A stretch of 64,000 bases of DNA from Sinomonas atrocyanea (GTDB lineage: Bacteria; Actinomycetota; Actinomycetes; Actinomycetales; Micrococcaceae). The DNA is taken from NCBI RefSeq assembly GCF_001577305.1, contig NZ_CP014518.1:1054001-1118000 (forward strand), written 5' to 3'. The position numbers and the translations under genes were made by a program. A model generated the notes under the pieces. That model did not search any database and was not told where the DNA came from. It worked only from the letters and a program-made list of their open reading frames with translations. Each line of letters begins with the position of its first letter. Position 1 is the stretch's first letter. Of the stretch, positions 33,105-42,478 are shown one piece after another.

Positions 33105-33140
33105 GGCGGACGACGCGGGTGGGGGCCGCCGTCGTCCGCC
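33105..33140. terminator. Hairpin between the convergent hydrolase and PBP genes
   Basis: GGCGGACGACG at 33105-33115 pairs with CGTCGTCCGCC at 33130-33140 across a 14-base loop, between the stops at 33084 and 33167. Confidence 0.6.
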
Positions 33141-33166
33141 TGCCCCGGACGGCGGTCCCGGCAGCG

Positions 33167-35344
33167 CTACTTCTTCTTGTCAGGGCTGATCAGGCTCGGC
33201 GGCGGCGCGTCGAAGGCGCCGTGGTTGTACAGGCCGACCGCCTTCTGCATGTAGTACGCCCACTGGGGGCCGGCGATGTAGGCGCCGTCGATGGCGGGCC
33301 AGAACCGGCCGTTGACGTAGACGTTGCGGCCGAGGTGGTCCTCCGGATTGTGGAGCGCCTCGCCGAAGTACGAGGCGGTCGAGAGCCCGCGGGTGTAGCC
33401 GACGAGCCAGGTCTCGCTGTTGTACTGGTTGGTCCCGGTCTTGGCCGCGTCCGGCACCCCGAGCGTGATGGTCTTGCCGGCGTTGTCCTTGATGTTGTAG
33501 CCGGAGCCCTTGGTCAGCACGTCCTGGAGCACGTTCGTGACGGCCTTGGCCACATCCGGCTTGACGGCGCCCTCGCGACAGTCCTTCGACTGGCCGCCGA
33601 TCTTGGTGCCCTGGGCGTCCTTGACCGAGGTGATCGACCGCGGCGTGCAGTACGTGCCGTCGGCGGCGAAGGTCGCGTAGGCGGAGGCCATGGTCAGCGG
33701 GGACACGTTCATGCCGCCCAGGAGGTTGCCCAGGGTGGACATGTCCAGCTTCTTGCCGCCGCCCTCGCCGTCATGCATGCCGAGCGCGTCGGTGGCGCGC
33801 TGGATGTCGCAGAAGTCGCTCAGCCCGGCAGCGGAGGCGAAGGTGGCCGTGTTGATCGACTGGTAGATGCCCTCGCGCACCGACATGGGGCGGTACCAGT
33901 TGGGCTCGTCGTTCTGCAGGTCCGGGGCGGTGTTCCAGGGTGGGCGTGCGGTCGTGTCGTCGTAGGCTCCGGTGACCTTGGCGCACGTGTCGTGCCACGG
34001 ATGGTTCAGGGGGTAGCGGCGCTGGGCGGCGTTGACCTTCTCATCGGTCGTCTTGCCCTCGTTCAGCCACGCGGTCAGCGTCAGCGGCTTCGCTGACGAA
34101 CCGGGCTGGAAGCCGCCCGCTCCGCCGATGTCGTTGCCGTGCGCGTCCGTCCGGTCCACGTTGAAGTTGTAGCTCGTGACGAAGCCGAGGCCCTGGCCGG
34201 GGAGCATCCGGGTGTTCTGGGCCATCGCGAGGATCTTGCCCGTGCCGGGCTGGACTGTCACGAGAGCCGTGCCCCACTTGTCCGGGTTGGCGCCTGCGGT
34301 CGCGTCGACCTGGGCCTGCGCCGGCCCCTGGAGGCGGGGATCGAGTGTCGTGGAAATGGTCAGGCCGTCGCGCATGACCGCCGCGTAGCGGTCGTCGGGG
34401 GTCTTCCCGTACGTCGGGTCGTTGAGGACCTGGTGGAGGACGTAGTCGCAGAAGTACTGGGCCTGGGCGGCATAGGCGCAGCCCTGATGGGGCGGGCTGA
34501 CCTTCAGCTTCAGCGGGCTCTTGGCGGCGTCGTCGTGCTGCTTCTGCGTCACGTAGCCGTGCTTGAGCATGGCGTCGAGCACGAGGTTGCGGCGCTGGAC
34601 CGAGGCCTCGGGGTGTGCGGTCGGATCGTAGACCGAGGGCCCGTTGACGACTCCGGCGAGGAGCGCCGCCTGGGGGAGCGTGAGGTCCTTGGCGTCCACG
34701 GAGAAGAAGTACCTGCTCGCGGCCTGGATGCCATAGGCGTTCGGGTTGAAGAAGACGAGATTGAGGTAGCCGGCCAGGATCTCGTCCTTGGAGTACTTCG
34801 TCTCCAGGGCGATCGCGAGCTTCATCTCCCGCAGCTTGTCCCCGAGGTCCTTCTGGCCGTTGAGGACCACGGTGGGGTCCTGGCCCTGGGCGATCAGGTT
34901 CTCCTTGAGGACGTTCGCCACGTACTGCTGGGTCAGGGTCGAGGCGCCCTGCCGGTCGCCGCGCAGGTTCGCGATGACGGCCCGGAGGATGCCGGTCGTG
35001 TCCACGCCGCCGTGCTCGTAGAAACGGTAGTCCTCGATGGCCACGACCGCGTTCTTGACGTCGGGCGAGATCGCGTTCAGCCCCACCGGCGTGCGGTTCT
35101 CGCTGAAGAGCGATGCGATCGGCGAGCCGTCGGCAGCGACGATGCTGGTCACCCGCGCCGGGGGCGTGACGGTGAGCTCCGAGGGAAGGCTGTCGAAGAA
35201 CTGGACGGTGCCGTTGGTGGCGCCCCAGGCCGCCGCGGCGACGGGCATGAAGAGGCCCGCGGCGAGCGCCCCGCACAGCACGCTCACCACGACGAAGGCG
35301 ACAAGCCGCCCGAGGACTGCGGCTGCTCTGAGGACTCGGGCCAT
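33167..35344 (-). CDS. Class A penicillin-binding protein (transglycosylase/transpeptidase)
   Basis: A 725-residue bifunctional peptidoglycan synthase. A single N-terminal membrane anchor (residues ~8-40) is followed by the GT51 glycosyltransferase domain with AIEDYRFYEHGGVDTTGI, GASTLTQQYVAN and a LNLVFFNPNAYGIQAAS segment. The transpeptidase domain has GSSAKPL (SxxK), SINTATF (SxN) and KTGTNQ (KTG). It makes and cross-links glycan strands. The Met at 35344 is the natural start of the anchor, although no clear ribosome-binding site precedes it. The C-terminus is a short Lys-rich tail without a PASTA domain. Confidence 0.92.
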   Translation of the reverse strand: MARVLRAAAVLGRLVAFVVVSVLCGALAAGLFMPVAAAAWGATNGTVQFFDSLPSELTVTPPARVTSIVAADGSPIASLFSENRTPVGLNAISPDVKNAVVAIEDYRFYEHGGVDTTGILRAVIANLRGDRQGASTLTQQYVANVLKENLIAQGQDPTVVLNGQKDLGDKLREMKLAIALETKYSKDEILAGYLNLVFFNPNAYGIQAASRYFFSVDAKDLTLPQAALLAGVVNGPSVYDPTAHPEASVQRRNLVLDAMLKHGYVTQKQHDDAAKSPLKLKVSPPHQGCAYAAQAQYFCDYVLHQVLNDPTYGKTPDDRYAAVMRDGLTISTTLDPRLQGPAQAQVDATAGANPDKWGTALVTVQPGTGKILAMAQNTRMLPGQGLGFVTSYNFNVDRTDAHGNDIGGAGGFQPGSSAKPLTLTAWLNEGKTTDEKVNAAQRRYPLNHPWHDTCAKVTGAYDDTTARPPWNTAPDLQNDEPNWYRPMSVREGIYQSINTATFASAAGLSDFCDIQRATDALGMHDGEGGGKKLDMSTLGNLLGGMNVSPLTMASAYATFAADGTYCTPRSITSVKDAQGTKIGGQSKDCREGAVKPDVAKAVTNVLQDVLTKGSGYNIKDNAGKTITLGVPDAAKTGTNQYNSETWLVGYTRGLSTASYFGEALHNPEDHLGRNVYVNGRFWPAIDGAYIAGPQWAYYMQKAVGLYNHGAFDAPPPSLISPDKKK

Positions 35345-35384
35345 GCTCAGCAGCTTAGGGGGTCGGGCAGGCCCGGACGAGCAG

Positions 35385-35852
35385 TCATCGGTGGTCCTCG
35401 CCGAGCCGCCGCAGGTACGTCTCGAGGTCGTAGGGGCTGCCCCGGGGCGGACCCTCCGGGGCTGGGGGTCGGGCGGGCGATGGCGGCCGGGCGGGTGCTG
35501 CGTGCGATGGGTGCCGGGCGGCCGGGACCTCCGGGCGGGCCCGGTCCCCGGTGCGGCGGCCGTCCCGGCGGCGTCCCCGCACGGCCGCGCTCCAGGTCCA
35601 GACGAGGACGATGAGCACGATCGGCACGCCGCCGGCCCGGGCGACGTCGAGCACGGCCAGGCAGAGGGCCGCGACAAGGAGCCACCGGAGCACGAGGGCG
35701 GCGAGGGGGAGCGGACGCACCCTCCTCAGGGCCGCCCATTCGAGGACCGGCTGCGGCTCGTCCCGGGCGGGCGTGGGCCGTGGGGCAACGAGGGCGCTCC
35801 GGTTCTGGCCGATGCGCCGCCGGTGCCGGACCCTGTAGTGCCTGCGTCCCAC
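35385..35852 (-). CDS. Membrane protein of unknown function
   Basis: A 155-residue protein: a basic N-terminus (GRRHYRVRHRRR), a hydrophobic stretch probably crossing the membrane twice (LAALVLRWLLVAALCLAVLDVA and GVPIVLIVLVWTWS), and a long Pro/Arg/Ala-rich cytoplasmic tail ending YDLETYLRRLGEDHR. The start is GTG with an excellent AGGAGG five bases before it. It precedes the class A PBP on the same strand by 40 bases, so a wall-synthesis role is conceivable, but no domain supports one. Confidence 0.65.
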   Translation of the reverse strand: MGRRHYRVRHRRRIGQNRSALVAPRPTPARDEPQPVLEWAALRRVRPLPLAALVLRWLLVAALCLAVLDVARAGGVPIVLIVLVWTWSAAVRGRRRDGRRTGDRARPEVPAARHPSHAAPARPPSPARPPAPEGPPRGSPYDLETYLRRLGEDHR

Positions 35853-35960
35853 GGGAGCCTCCTGCTCGCCTCCCTCCAGTGTAGGAGCACCTACCCTTGA
35901 GGCAGGCGGGTGGTGCGCACCCGCGCCGCATTCCATGACGTCCCCAGGAGAAGGTGCCCC

Positions 35961-36425
35961 ATGTCCACGCTCAAGGAGCGGCTCCAGGCCGACCTCGTCA
36001 CCCATATGAAGTCCGGCGACCGGACCGCGCTCACCACGGTGCGCAACGTCCTCGGCGAGATCGAGACGCGGGAGAAGTCCGGCAAGACTCCGGTGACGCT
36101 CGACGACGCGCAGGTCACCTCGCTGCTGCAGAAGGAGGCCTCCAAGCGGCGCGAGACCGCCGAGATTTACGCCGGGGCCGGCGAGGACGCCCGCGCCGCG
36201 GCGGAGGTCGCCGAGGCCGAGGTCATCGAGGCGTACCTGCCGCAGCCGCTCACCCGGGAAGAGGTCGAGGGCATCGTCGACGACGCCATCGCCGCGCTCA
36301 GGGCCCACGGCGCCGAGCTGTCCATGCGGCAGATGGGCCAGGTCATGAAGCCCGTCACCGCCGCCGTCGCAGGCCGGTTCGACGGCAAGGCCGTCAGCGA
36401 GATCGTGCGGTCGAGGCTGGCCTAG
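35961..36425 (+). CDS. GatB/YqeY-domain protein
   Basis: A 154-residue YqeY-family protein. The sequence STLKERLQADLVTHMKSGD...LTTVRNVLGEIE is the family start, and EAYLPQPLTREEVEGIVDDAI then MRQMGQVMKPVTAAVAGRFDGKAVS is its C-terminal tRNA-binding-like half. The fold resembles the GatB tail of amidotransferases, but the cellular role is not settled. Its TAG stop overlaps the stop of the opposite-strand gene at 36422. Confidence 0.9.
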   Translation: MSTLKERLQADLVTHMKSGDRTALTTVRNVLGEIETREKSGKTPVTLDDAQVTSLLQKEASKRRETAEIYAGAGEDARAAAEVAEAEVIEAYLPQPLTREEVEGIVDDAIAALRAHGAELSMRQMGQVMKPVTAAVAGRFDGKAVSEIVRSRLA

Positions 36426-37048
36426 GCCTCTTCGAACCGGCTCGCGTCCCCTGCCCCGTAGCGGGCGACCTCGGCGGCGCCCGAGGTGAAGTCCACCACC
36501 GTGGTCGGTTCGGAGCCGCATTCGCCGGCGTCGATTACCGCGTCGACCACAGTGTCGAGCCGCTCCTTGATCTCCCAGCCGTCCGTGAGCGGGTCTTCCT
36601 CCCCAGGCAGAAGGAGAGTCGAGGACAGCAGCGGCTCGTCGAGCTCCCGGAGCAGGGCGCGCACCACGGCGTTGTCCGGGATGCGCACCCCCACGGACTT
36701 CTTCTTGGGGTGGAGCATGCGCTTGGGCACCTCCCGCGTGGCCGGGAGGATGAAGGTGTAGGGCCCCGGCGTGACGGCCTTGATGGCCCGGAAGACGTCA
36801 TTGGGCATCTCGACGAGCTGCCCGAGCTGGGCGAACTCCGCACACACGAGGGTGAAGTGGTGCTTGTCGTCGAGGTGCCGGATCTGCCGGATCCGTTCCA
36901 GCGCCTCGCGGTTGCCCATCATCGCCCCGAGCGCGTAGCAGGAGTCCGTGGGGTACGCGATGAGTCCGCCGTCGCGCAGGATCTGCACGACCTGGCTGAT
37001 GGCCCGAGGCTGCGGGTCCACGGGGTGCACGTCGAAGAATCTCGCCAT
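36422..37048 (-). CDS. YciO-type Sua5/TsaC-family protein
   Basis: A 208-residue protein of the L-threonylcarbamoyladenylate synthase superfamily. MARFFDVHPVDPQPRAIS, GGLIAYPTDSCYALG, HFTLVC and TPGPYTFIL align well with E. coli YciO as I remember it, a paralogue of TsaC whose exact role is less certain. KKKSVGVRIPDN is the basic RNA/ATP-binding strand. So tRNA N6-threonylcarbamoyladenosine synthesis is possible but not sure. The start at 37048 follows the family N-terminus. Confidence 0.85.
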   Translation of the reverse strand: MARFFDVHPVDPQPRAISQVVQILRDGGLIAYPTDSCYALGAMMGNREALERIRQIRHLDDKHHFTLVCAEFAQLGQLVEMPNDVFRAIKAVTPGPYTFILPATREVPKRMLHPKKKSVGVRIPDNAVVRALLRELDEPLLSSTLLLPGEEDPLTDGWEIKERLDTVVDAVIDAGECGSEPTTVVDFTSGAAEVARYGAGDASRFEEA

Positions 37049-37131
37049 GCCCGCCAGCCTACGCCTGCCCAATCCGCAACTCTCCGAGGCCGTGTGCGAG
37101 AAATGTCGGACCCCCTGCCTAGCCTCGAATC

Positions 37132-37383
37132 ATGAGCACAGCAACGGTCCTGACGCCGGTCCCGGGCCTCCACGGAACCGGTCCCCACCCCCTCGACCCT
37201 GCCCGTCCGGCCCCGAGGCGCGAGGACGACTGCGCCGAGTGCGGGAGCGCCCTCGCGGAGTCCGAGGAGCACCGCTGCGCGGACTGCACGGACCTCGCCG
37301 CCCGTGCGTGGTGCCGTGACTGCGGCGCGGTGCTCGCCGACACGGACCTCGACGCCGGCGCCTGCGCCTCCTGCGAGGCCTGA
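37132..37383 (+). CDS. Small double zinc-ribbon protein
   Basis: An 83-residue protein whose second half has four CxxC pairs (CAEC, CADC, CRDC, CASC), enough for two zinc ribbons, with acidic residues between them. The N-terminus is Pro/Gly-rich and unstructured. Such proteins may bind nucleic acid or a partner protein; nothing narrower can be said. It lies 58 bases before the YdjM-type gene and probably shares its transcript. Confidence 0.65.
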   Translation: MSTATVLTPVPGLHGTGPHPLDPARPAPRREDDCAECGSALAESEEHRCADCTDLAARAWCRDCGAVLADTDLDAGACASCEA

Positions 37384-37441
37384 GCCGTCCTGTGAGCACG
37401 ACCGTTCCACCGTCCCGTCTCCGACGGGAGGGTCCCGCAGC

Positions 37442-38305
37442 ATGATGGGGCCCCACCACGCGGCCTGTGGCGCAGCAGCCTGGGTCGCGCTGACCACCCG
37501 TGTCCACTTCGACCTCTCCGCGGCCACCGCGCCGCTCGGCCTCGGCCACGTCGCCTTCGACCTCGGCTGGCCGCTGTTCGAGGCCTCCCCGGTCGGCGTC
37601 GTCGTCGGCGCGCTCGTCACGGCGGGAGCGGCCCTCCTGCCCGACGCCGACCACCGCAGCGCAACGATCGCCCAGTCACTCCCGCCCGTCTCGAACGCGG
37701 TGTGCGCGGGGATCGGGGCGATCGCCGGCGGCCACCGCAACGGCACGCATTCGCTCGTGGGCATCGCCGGCTTCGTCACGCTGGCGTGGTTCGCCGGGCA
37801 CTGGACCCTCCAGACGCCCCTGTGGGGGACCGTCTACCTGGGTGCCGGACTCGTGTCGCTGCTCCTGGTCTCCTTCGCGGCCAAGGTGCTCGGCATCCTG
37901 CCAGACGGCGTCCAGAAGCTGCCCTGGATCCTGGCCGTGCCGCTGGCCGTCTTCGTGGCCCTGTGCGCCCCGGACGAGCAGGACTGGTTCCCGCTGGCCG
38001 TGGGCATCGGGAGCGCGGTCCATATCGCCGGTGACCTCCTCACGACCGGGGGCTGCAACCTCATCTGGCCGTTCCGCTTCCGCCGGCCGAAGTTCATGCA
38101 CAAGACCCCCGTCATCCGCTGGATCTGGCGGCGCGGCGGCCATCTGAGCATCCCCGTCCTCGGCGACGCAGGATCCTGGAGGGAATGGCTCATGCTGGTC
38201 CCCGTGAGCGTCTACGCGATCGTCGGGGTCGTGACCTCGCTCGTGGACCTCGGCCGTCCGGGAGTCCTGTGGGCCATTGCCACGTGGGGGGTGGGCGGCC
38301 GATGA
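37442..38305 (+). CDS. YdjM-type membrane-bound metal-dependent hydrolase
   Basis: A 287-residue membrane protein of the LexA-regulated YdjM family. The N-terminal GPHHAACGAAAW, LLPDADHRSATI and GGHRNGTHSLVG supply the His/Asp metal ligands, and SAVHIAGDLLTTGG with LIWPFRFRR is the conserved C-terminal part. About six hydrophobic segments alternate with these motifs. Homologues are annotated as metal-dependent hydrolases, but the substrate is not known. A second Met directly follows the first. Confidence 0.85.
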   Translation: MMGPHHAACGAAAWVALTTRVHFDLSAATAPLGLGHVAFDLGWPLFEASPVGVVVGALVTAGAALLPDADHRSATIAQSLPPVSNAVCAGIGAIAGGHRNGTHSLVGIAGFVTLAWFAGHWTLQTPLWGTVYLGAGLVSLLLVSFAAKVLGILPDGVQKLPWILAVPLAVFVALCAPDEQDWFPLAVGIGSAVHIAGDLLTTGGCNLIWPFRFRRPKFMHKTPVIRWIWRRGGHLSIPVLGDAGSWREWLMLVPVSVYAIVGVVTSLVDLGRPGVLWAIATWGVGGR

Positions 38306-38340
38306 CGACGGCTGTCGGACGGATAGGGCACAGTAGAACC

Positions 38341-40845
38341 GTGAGCACCGAGACTTCCCTGTCCCAGCCGTCCCCTGCCCTGCCCAGCCTCCCGGGGGAG
38401 GAGGAGACGGCCGAGGCGATCGCCCGGACGATCGCCGCCGAGCTCGGCGTGGCGCCCTGGCAGGTGAAGGCCGCGGTCGGTCTGCTCGACGGCGGCGCGA
38501 CCGTGCCGTTCATCGCGCGGTACCGCAAGGAGGCCACGGGCACCCTCGACGACGCCCAGCTGCGCGACCTCGAGGAGCGGCTGCGCTACCTGCGCGAGCT
38601 CGAGGACCGCCGCCGTGCGGTCCTCTCCGCGATCGCGGAGCAGGGTGCACTCACGGAGGAGCTGCAGTCGGCACTGCTCGCCGCCACGACGAAGTCGGAG
38701 CTCGAGGACCTCTATCTCCCGTACAAGTCGAAGCGGCGCACCCGCGCACAGATGGCCAGGGAGGCAGGCCTCGAGCCCCTCGCGGACTCGATCCTCGCCG
38801 ACCCTTCCCAAGATCTCGACGCCCTCGCCGAGTCCTTCCTGAACGAGGAGAAGGGCATCACCGGCGCCGCCGAGGCGCTCTCCGGCGCCCGCGCGATCCT
38901 CACCGAGCGTGCCGGCCAGAACGCCGCGCTCGTGGCCGACCTCCGCGAGCGGCTCTTCCGCGGCGGTCGGCTGCGCTCTGCTGCAAAGTCCGGTGGTGCC
39001 GCAGCCTCAGCCGAGGGCAAGTACGCGGACTTCGAGGACTACGTGCACCCCGTCGATGCGCTGCCCGGCCACCGGGTCCTCGCCCTGCTGCGCGGCGAGC
39101 GCGAGGGGGCCCTGGCGCTCGAGATTGCCGAGGCCGATCCGCGCGACGAGGCCGCCCGGTCCGAGGCACGGGCAGCCTACGAGGCTGCCGTGGCGCGGGC
39201 GCTCGGCGTTCGGGCGGCTGCCGGTACCCCGGCCGGGAAATGGCTCGCGCAGACCGTCAAGGTCGCCTGGCAGGGCCGGCTCCTGGCCAAGCTCGAGTCC
39301 GACCTCAGGGCGCGCCTGTTCGATGCCGCCGAGGAAGAATCGGTGAAGGTGTTCGCCGCCAACCTCCGCGATGTGCTCCTCGCGGCGCCGGCGGGCAACC
39401 GGGCGGTGCTGGGCCTCGACCCCGGCCTGCGCACCGGGGTGAAGGTCGCGGTGGTCGACGGCACGGGCAAGGTCCTGGACACTGCCACTGTCTATCCGCA
39501 CGCCCCGGCGAAGAAGTGGGACGAGTCGCTGGCCGTCCTCGAGAAGCTCGCGCGTCGGCACACCGTCGAACTCGTGGCGGTGGGCAACGGGACGGCGAGC
39601 CGCGAGACGGACCGGCTCGCGGGCGACCTCCTGGCCCGGATCGGCCTTCCCCGTGGTTCCAAGGTGATCGTCTCGGAGGCCGGGGCCTCGGTCTACTCGG
39701 CGTCCGCGCTGGCTTCCGCCGAGCTGCCCGACCTCGACGTCTCCCTGCGCGGTGCGGTCTCGATCGCCCGCCGGCTCCAGGATCCGCTCGCCGAGCTCGT
39801 GAAGATCGATCCGAAGTCGATCGGCGTGGGCCAGTACCAGCACGATGTCACCCAGTCCAAGCTCGAGCGCACCCTCGACGCGGTGGTGGAGGACTGCGTC
39901 AACGCCGTCGGGGTGGACGTCAACACGGCCTCGCCCGCCCTGCTGGCACGGGTGGCCGGCCTGGGCCCGACCCTGAGCCGCAACATCGTCGAGTACCGCG
40001 ACGCGCACGGCGTCTTCGCCTCCCGGGCGGAACTGAAGAAGGTCCCGCGCCTGGGCGCGAAGGCGTTCGAGCAGTGCGCGGGCTTCCTGCGCATCACCGG
40101 CGGCTCCGAGCCGCTGGACGCCTCCGCCGTCCACCCCGAGGCCTACGGGCTGGCCGGCCGCATCCTCAGGGCAGCCGGGGGATCGAAGGAGCGAGTGGCG
40201 ACCCTGGACCCCTCGCAGTTCGCGGACGAGCGGTTCGGCCTGCCCACGGTGCGCGACGTCATGACCGAGCTGGTCCGCCCCGGCCGCGACCCGCGCCCCG
40301 AGTTCGTCACCGCCTCGCTCACGGAGGGCGTCGAGACGATCAACGACGTCCGGCCCGGCATGATCCTCGAGGGCACGGTCTCCAACGTTGCCGCCTTCGG
40401 CGCGTTCGTGGATCTCGGAGTCCACCAGGACGGCCTCGTCCACGTCTCCGCGATGAGCACCAAGTTCATCTCGGATCCCCGCGAGGTGGTCCAGTCCGGG
40501 CAGGTGGTCAAGGTCAAGGTCCTCGATGTCGACGTTCCCCGCAAGCGCATCTCGCTGACGCTGCGGCTGGACGACGAGCCGGGCGGCGAGCGGGGCGAGC
40601 GGAAGCCCGCGCGCGGCGGCGAGGACCGGCGTCGTGCGCCCGGCGGCGGCCAGCGCGGGGGGAACCAGAGCGGTGGCCAGCGGGGCGGGAACCAGAACGG
40701 CGGCGGCCAGCGCGGGGGGAACGAGAACGGCGGCCAGCGCGGCTCAAGCCAGAACGGCGGCGGTGGCCAGCGGGGCGGGAAGGCCCAGCCGGCCGCCGAC
40801 ACGGCCCTGGCCGATGCCCTGAGGAGGGCCGGGCTCGCCCGTTGA
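38341..40845 (+). CDS. tex: Tex RNA-binding transcription accessory protein with an RGG-like tail
   Basis: An 834-residue Tex protein, a conserved RNA-binding factor of transcription and ribosome-associated processes. The helical N-domain (VPFIARYRKEATGTLDD), the YqgF-like domain (VLGLDPGLRTGVKVAVVD), the helix-hairpin-helix segment (VGVDVNTASPALLARVAGLG) and a C-terminal S1 domain (GMILEGTVSNVAAFGAFVDLG) are all present. Beyond the S1 domain are about 70 residues dominated by GGQRGGNQ-type repeats. I chose the GTG at 38341; an upstream ATG at 38302 overlapping the previous stop is an alternative. The tail is unusual for the family and probably adds RNA binding. Confidence 0.92.
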   Translation: MSTETSLSQPSPALPSLPGEEETAEAIARTIAAELGVAPWQVKAAVGLLDGGATVPFIARYRKEATGTLDDAQLRDLEERLRYLRELEDRRRAVLSAIAEQGALTEELQSALLAATTKSELEDLYLPYKSKRRTRAQMAREAGLEPLADSILADPSQDLDALAESFLNEEKGITGAAEALSGARAILTERAGQNAALVADLRERLFRGGRLRSAAKSGGAAASAEGKYADFEDYVHPVDALPGHRVLALLRGEREGALALEIAEADPRDEAARSEARAAYEAAVARALGVRAAAGTPAGKWLAQTVKVAWQGRLLAKLESDLRARLFDAAEEESVKVFAANLRDVLLAAPAGNRAVLGLDPGLRTGVKVAVVDGTGKVLDTATVYPHAPAKKWDESLAVLEKLARRHTVELVAVGNGTASRETDRLAGDLLARIGLPRGSKVIVSEAGASVYSASALASAELPDLDVSLRGAVSIARRLQDPLAELVKIDPKSIGVGQYQHDVTQSKLERTLDAVVEDCVNAVGVDVNTASPALLARVAGLGPTLSRNIVEYRDAHGVFASRAELKKVPRLGAKAFEQCAGFLRITGGSEPLDASAVHPEAYGLAGRILRAAGGSKERVATLDPSQFADERFGLPTVRDVMTELVRPGRDPRPEFVTASLTEGVETINDVRPGMILEGTVSNVAAFGAFVDLGVHQDGLVHVSAMSTKFISDPREVVQSGQVVKVKVLDVDVPRKRISLTLRLDDEPGGERGERKPARGGEDRRRAPGGGQRGGNQSGGQRGGNQNGGGQRGGNENGGQRGSSQNGGGGQRGGKAQPAADTALADALRRAGLAR

Positions 40846-40884
40846 TGCCGGCCCGGCGGGAGGAAGGCGCCCAGCCTCGGCCTG

Positions 40885-40890
40885 TAGGGT
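40885..40890 (+). promoter_or_regulatory. -10 box close to the GNAT start
   Basis: TAGGGT ends only seven bases before the ATG at 40898, the arrangement of leaderless actinobacterial promoters. No Shine-Dalgarno sequence precedes that ATG. Confidence 0.4.
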
Positions 40891-40897
40891 AGTCCGG

Positions 40898-41521
40898 ATG
40901 AATTTTCCCGTGACCTTGAATGGCTCCCGCGTGGCCCTGCGGGACTGGACGCCGGACGATGTCGAGGGCCTGCGGCGCTGGATCGTGCCGCCCGCCGCCG
41001 GGGTGCACGAGTGGCAGCTCTACGACGGGCCCTTCTATGGGCGGTGGACAGCCGAGGGCGCCAACGGCTGGTGCGACGGGCTGCTGGCCCGGGCGCACGA
41101 CGGCGCGTGGCCGGCCGTGCGCGAGCACCTCCCCATCGTGGACACCGCCTCCGGAGAGTTCGTCGGGCAGGTGTCCTGGTACTGGGAGGAGAAGCCCGGC
41201 CCCGAGTCTGAGGACGGGACGGCCCTGCTGCCCTGGCGCAGGCTCGGGCTGGCCGTCTACGACCCGGCGCGCTGGTCCGGGGGCTACGGCACCCAGGCCC
41301 TCCGGCTGTGGACCGGCTACCTCTTCGCCTCCACTGACAGCGGCCGGCTCGACTTCGCGACCTGGAGCGGCAACGCCGGCATGTGCCGGGTGGGGGAGAA
41401 GCTCGGGTTCACCCTCGAGGCCAGATACCGGAACGCGCGCAAGGTCCGCGGAGAGCTGTACGACGCGGTCGTGTACGGGATCCTGCGCGAGGAATGGGAG
41501 GCTGCCCATGGCGGAGCGTGA
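40898..41521 (+). CDS. GNAT-family N-acetyltransferase (RimJ/RimL type)
   Basis: A 207-residue GNAT acetyltransferase. The N-terminal VTLNGSRVALRDWTPDDVEGLRRW is the typical RimJ-like opening; the acetyl-CoA site is at WSGGYGTQALRLWTGYLF, followed by the C-terminal GMCRVGEKLGFTLEARYRNARKVRGELYDAVVYGI, a strong hallmark. It would acetylate a ribosomal protein N-terminus or a small amine. The gene overlaps the next one by 14 bases. The mRNA is probably leaderless. Confidence 0.88.
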   Translation: MNFPVTLNGSRVALRDWTPDDVEGLRRWIVPPAAGVHEWQLYDGPFYGRWTAEGANGWCDGLLARAHDGAWPAVREHLPIVDTASGEFVGQVSWYWEEKPGPESEDGTALLPWRRLGLAVYDPARWSGGYGTQALRLWTGYLFASTDSGRLDFATWSGNAGMCRVGEKLGFTLEARYRNARKVRGELYDAVVYGILREEWEAAHGGA

Positions 41522-42335
41522 CGAGGTGCTGACCGACGAACTGCCGGTCGCTGCCCGCGCCGCGCGCAGGCGGGGACCAGCTCCCCGACGCCGGGCAGGG
41601 CAGGGGAGGGTTCGGCCGATGCGCGCGATCGTGCTGGCCCTGGGCGTGGCCCTCGTCGGCCTCGGCGTGGCCACGGTGCCCGCGCTCGTCCTCGCCGCCG
41701 CGGCCCTGGTGCTCGGCACGGCCCTGTTCTGGAAGTCCCGGGCGCCGCGCTCCGCGGGGGCGGCGGTCGTCCCGGCCGCCGCCGTCTGGGGCGCGGGAGC
41801 TGCCTCGCTCCTCTCCCTCGCCGCGCTCTCGCTCCACGTCATCACGGGGGCGTGGCCCGCGCCCCAGGCCGCAGCGCACGGGCCGCAGCAGGACAGCATT
41901 CCGCCCGCCGCGCCGTCCAGTGCCGTGCCGGCCGTCCGGGCGTCCTCCGCGACGCCCGCGCCCTCGGCCTCCGCCCCGGCCACCGCCAGCGCCGCGGCGA
42001 GCGGGGCGGCCCGGCCCGACGGGCCGCCCCAGCCGGCCGCCCCGGCTCCGGCGCCGTACGAGGCCCCCGCGCGGCAGGCTCCCGTCCCCGCCCCGCTCGC
42101 GCCCGCGCCGTCGTCCGCCTCCACCCAGCCGGCGGCGGCCCCCTCCGCTCCCGCCCGTCCGGCCCCGACCGCGCCGGCCCCGTCGCCGACGTGGGGCGGC
42201 TCCCCGACGCGGCCGGCACCGGCCCCGACGACGTGCAGCCCCGACCCGACGACGAGCCTGCCCACGGTCCAGATCGGCATCCTCGGAGTCGGCGCCTCGG
42301 TGTCCACGGGCGGCGACGGAGGCTCCTGCCCCTAG
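41508..42335 (+). CDS. Membrane protein with a long Pro/Ala-rich external domain
   Basis: A 275-residue protein. A charged N-terminus (about 38 residues) is followed by two to three transmembrane segments (IVLALGVALVGLGVATVPALVLAAA; AVVPAAAVWGAGAASLLSLAA). About 150 residues of Pro/Ala/Ser low complexity come next, ending TTSLPTVQIGILGVGASVSTGGDGGSCP. The low-complexity part probably spans the wall. The ATG at 41508 has GGGAG seven bases upstream and lies inside the GNAT gene, so the two are translationally coupled. No family is recognised. Confidence 0.65.
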   Translation: MAERDEVLTDELPVAARAARRRGPAPRRRAGQGRVRPMRAIVLALGVALVGLGVATVPALVLAAAALVLGTALFWKSRAPRSAGAAVVPAAAVWGAGAASLLSLAALSLHVITGAWPAPQAAAHGPQQDSIPPAAPSSAVPAVRASSATPAPSASAPATASAAASGAARPDGPPQPAAPAPAPYEAPARQAPVPAPLAPAPSSASTQPAAAPSAPARPAPTAPAPSPTWGGSPTRPAPAPTTCSPDPTTSLPTVQIGILGVGASVSTGGDGGSCP

Positions 42336-42478
42336 GGCCCGGGCGCCCGTCCGGCGCCGACAGCAGGGGTGTGGCCGAATTCACACAGGCCCTGCCCTGA
42401 TCCGCGCCATTCCGGGGATCGCGGGCCCTCACAATAGGTGGTGGGCCCCTATGGGAGGGGCGCGGATCGAGTGGAGCG

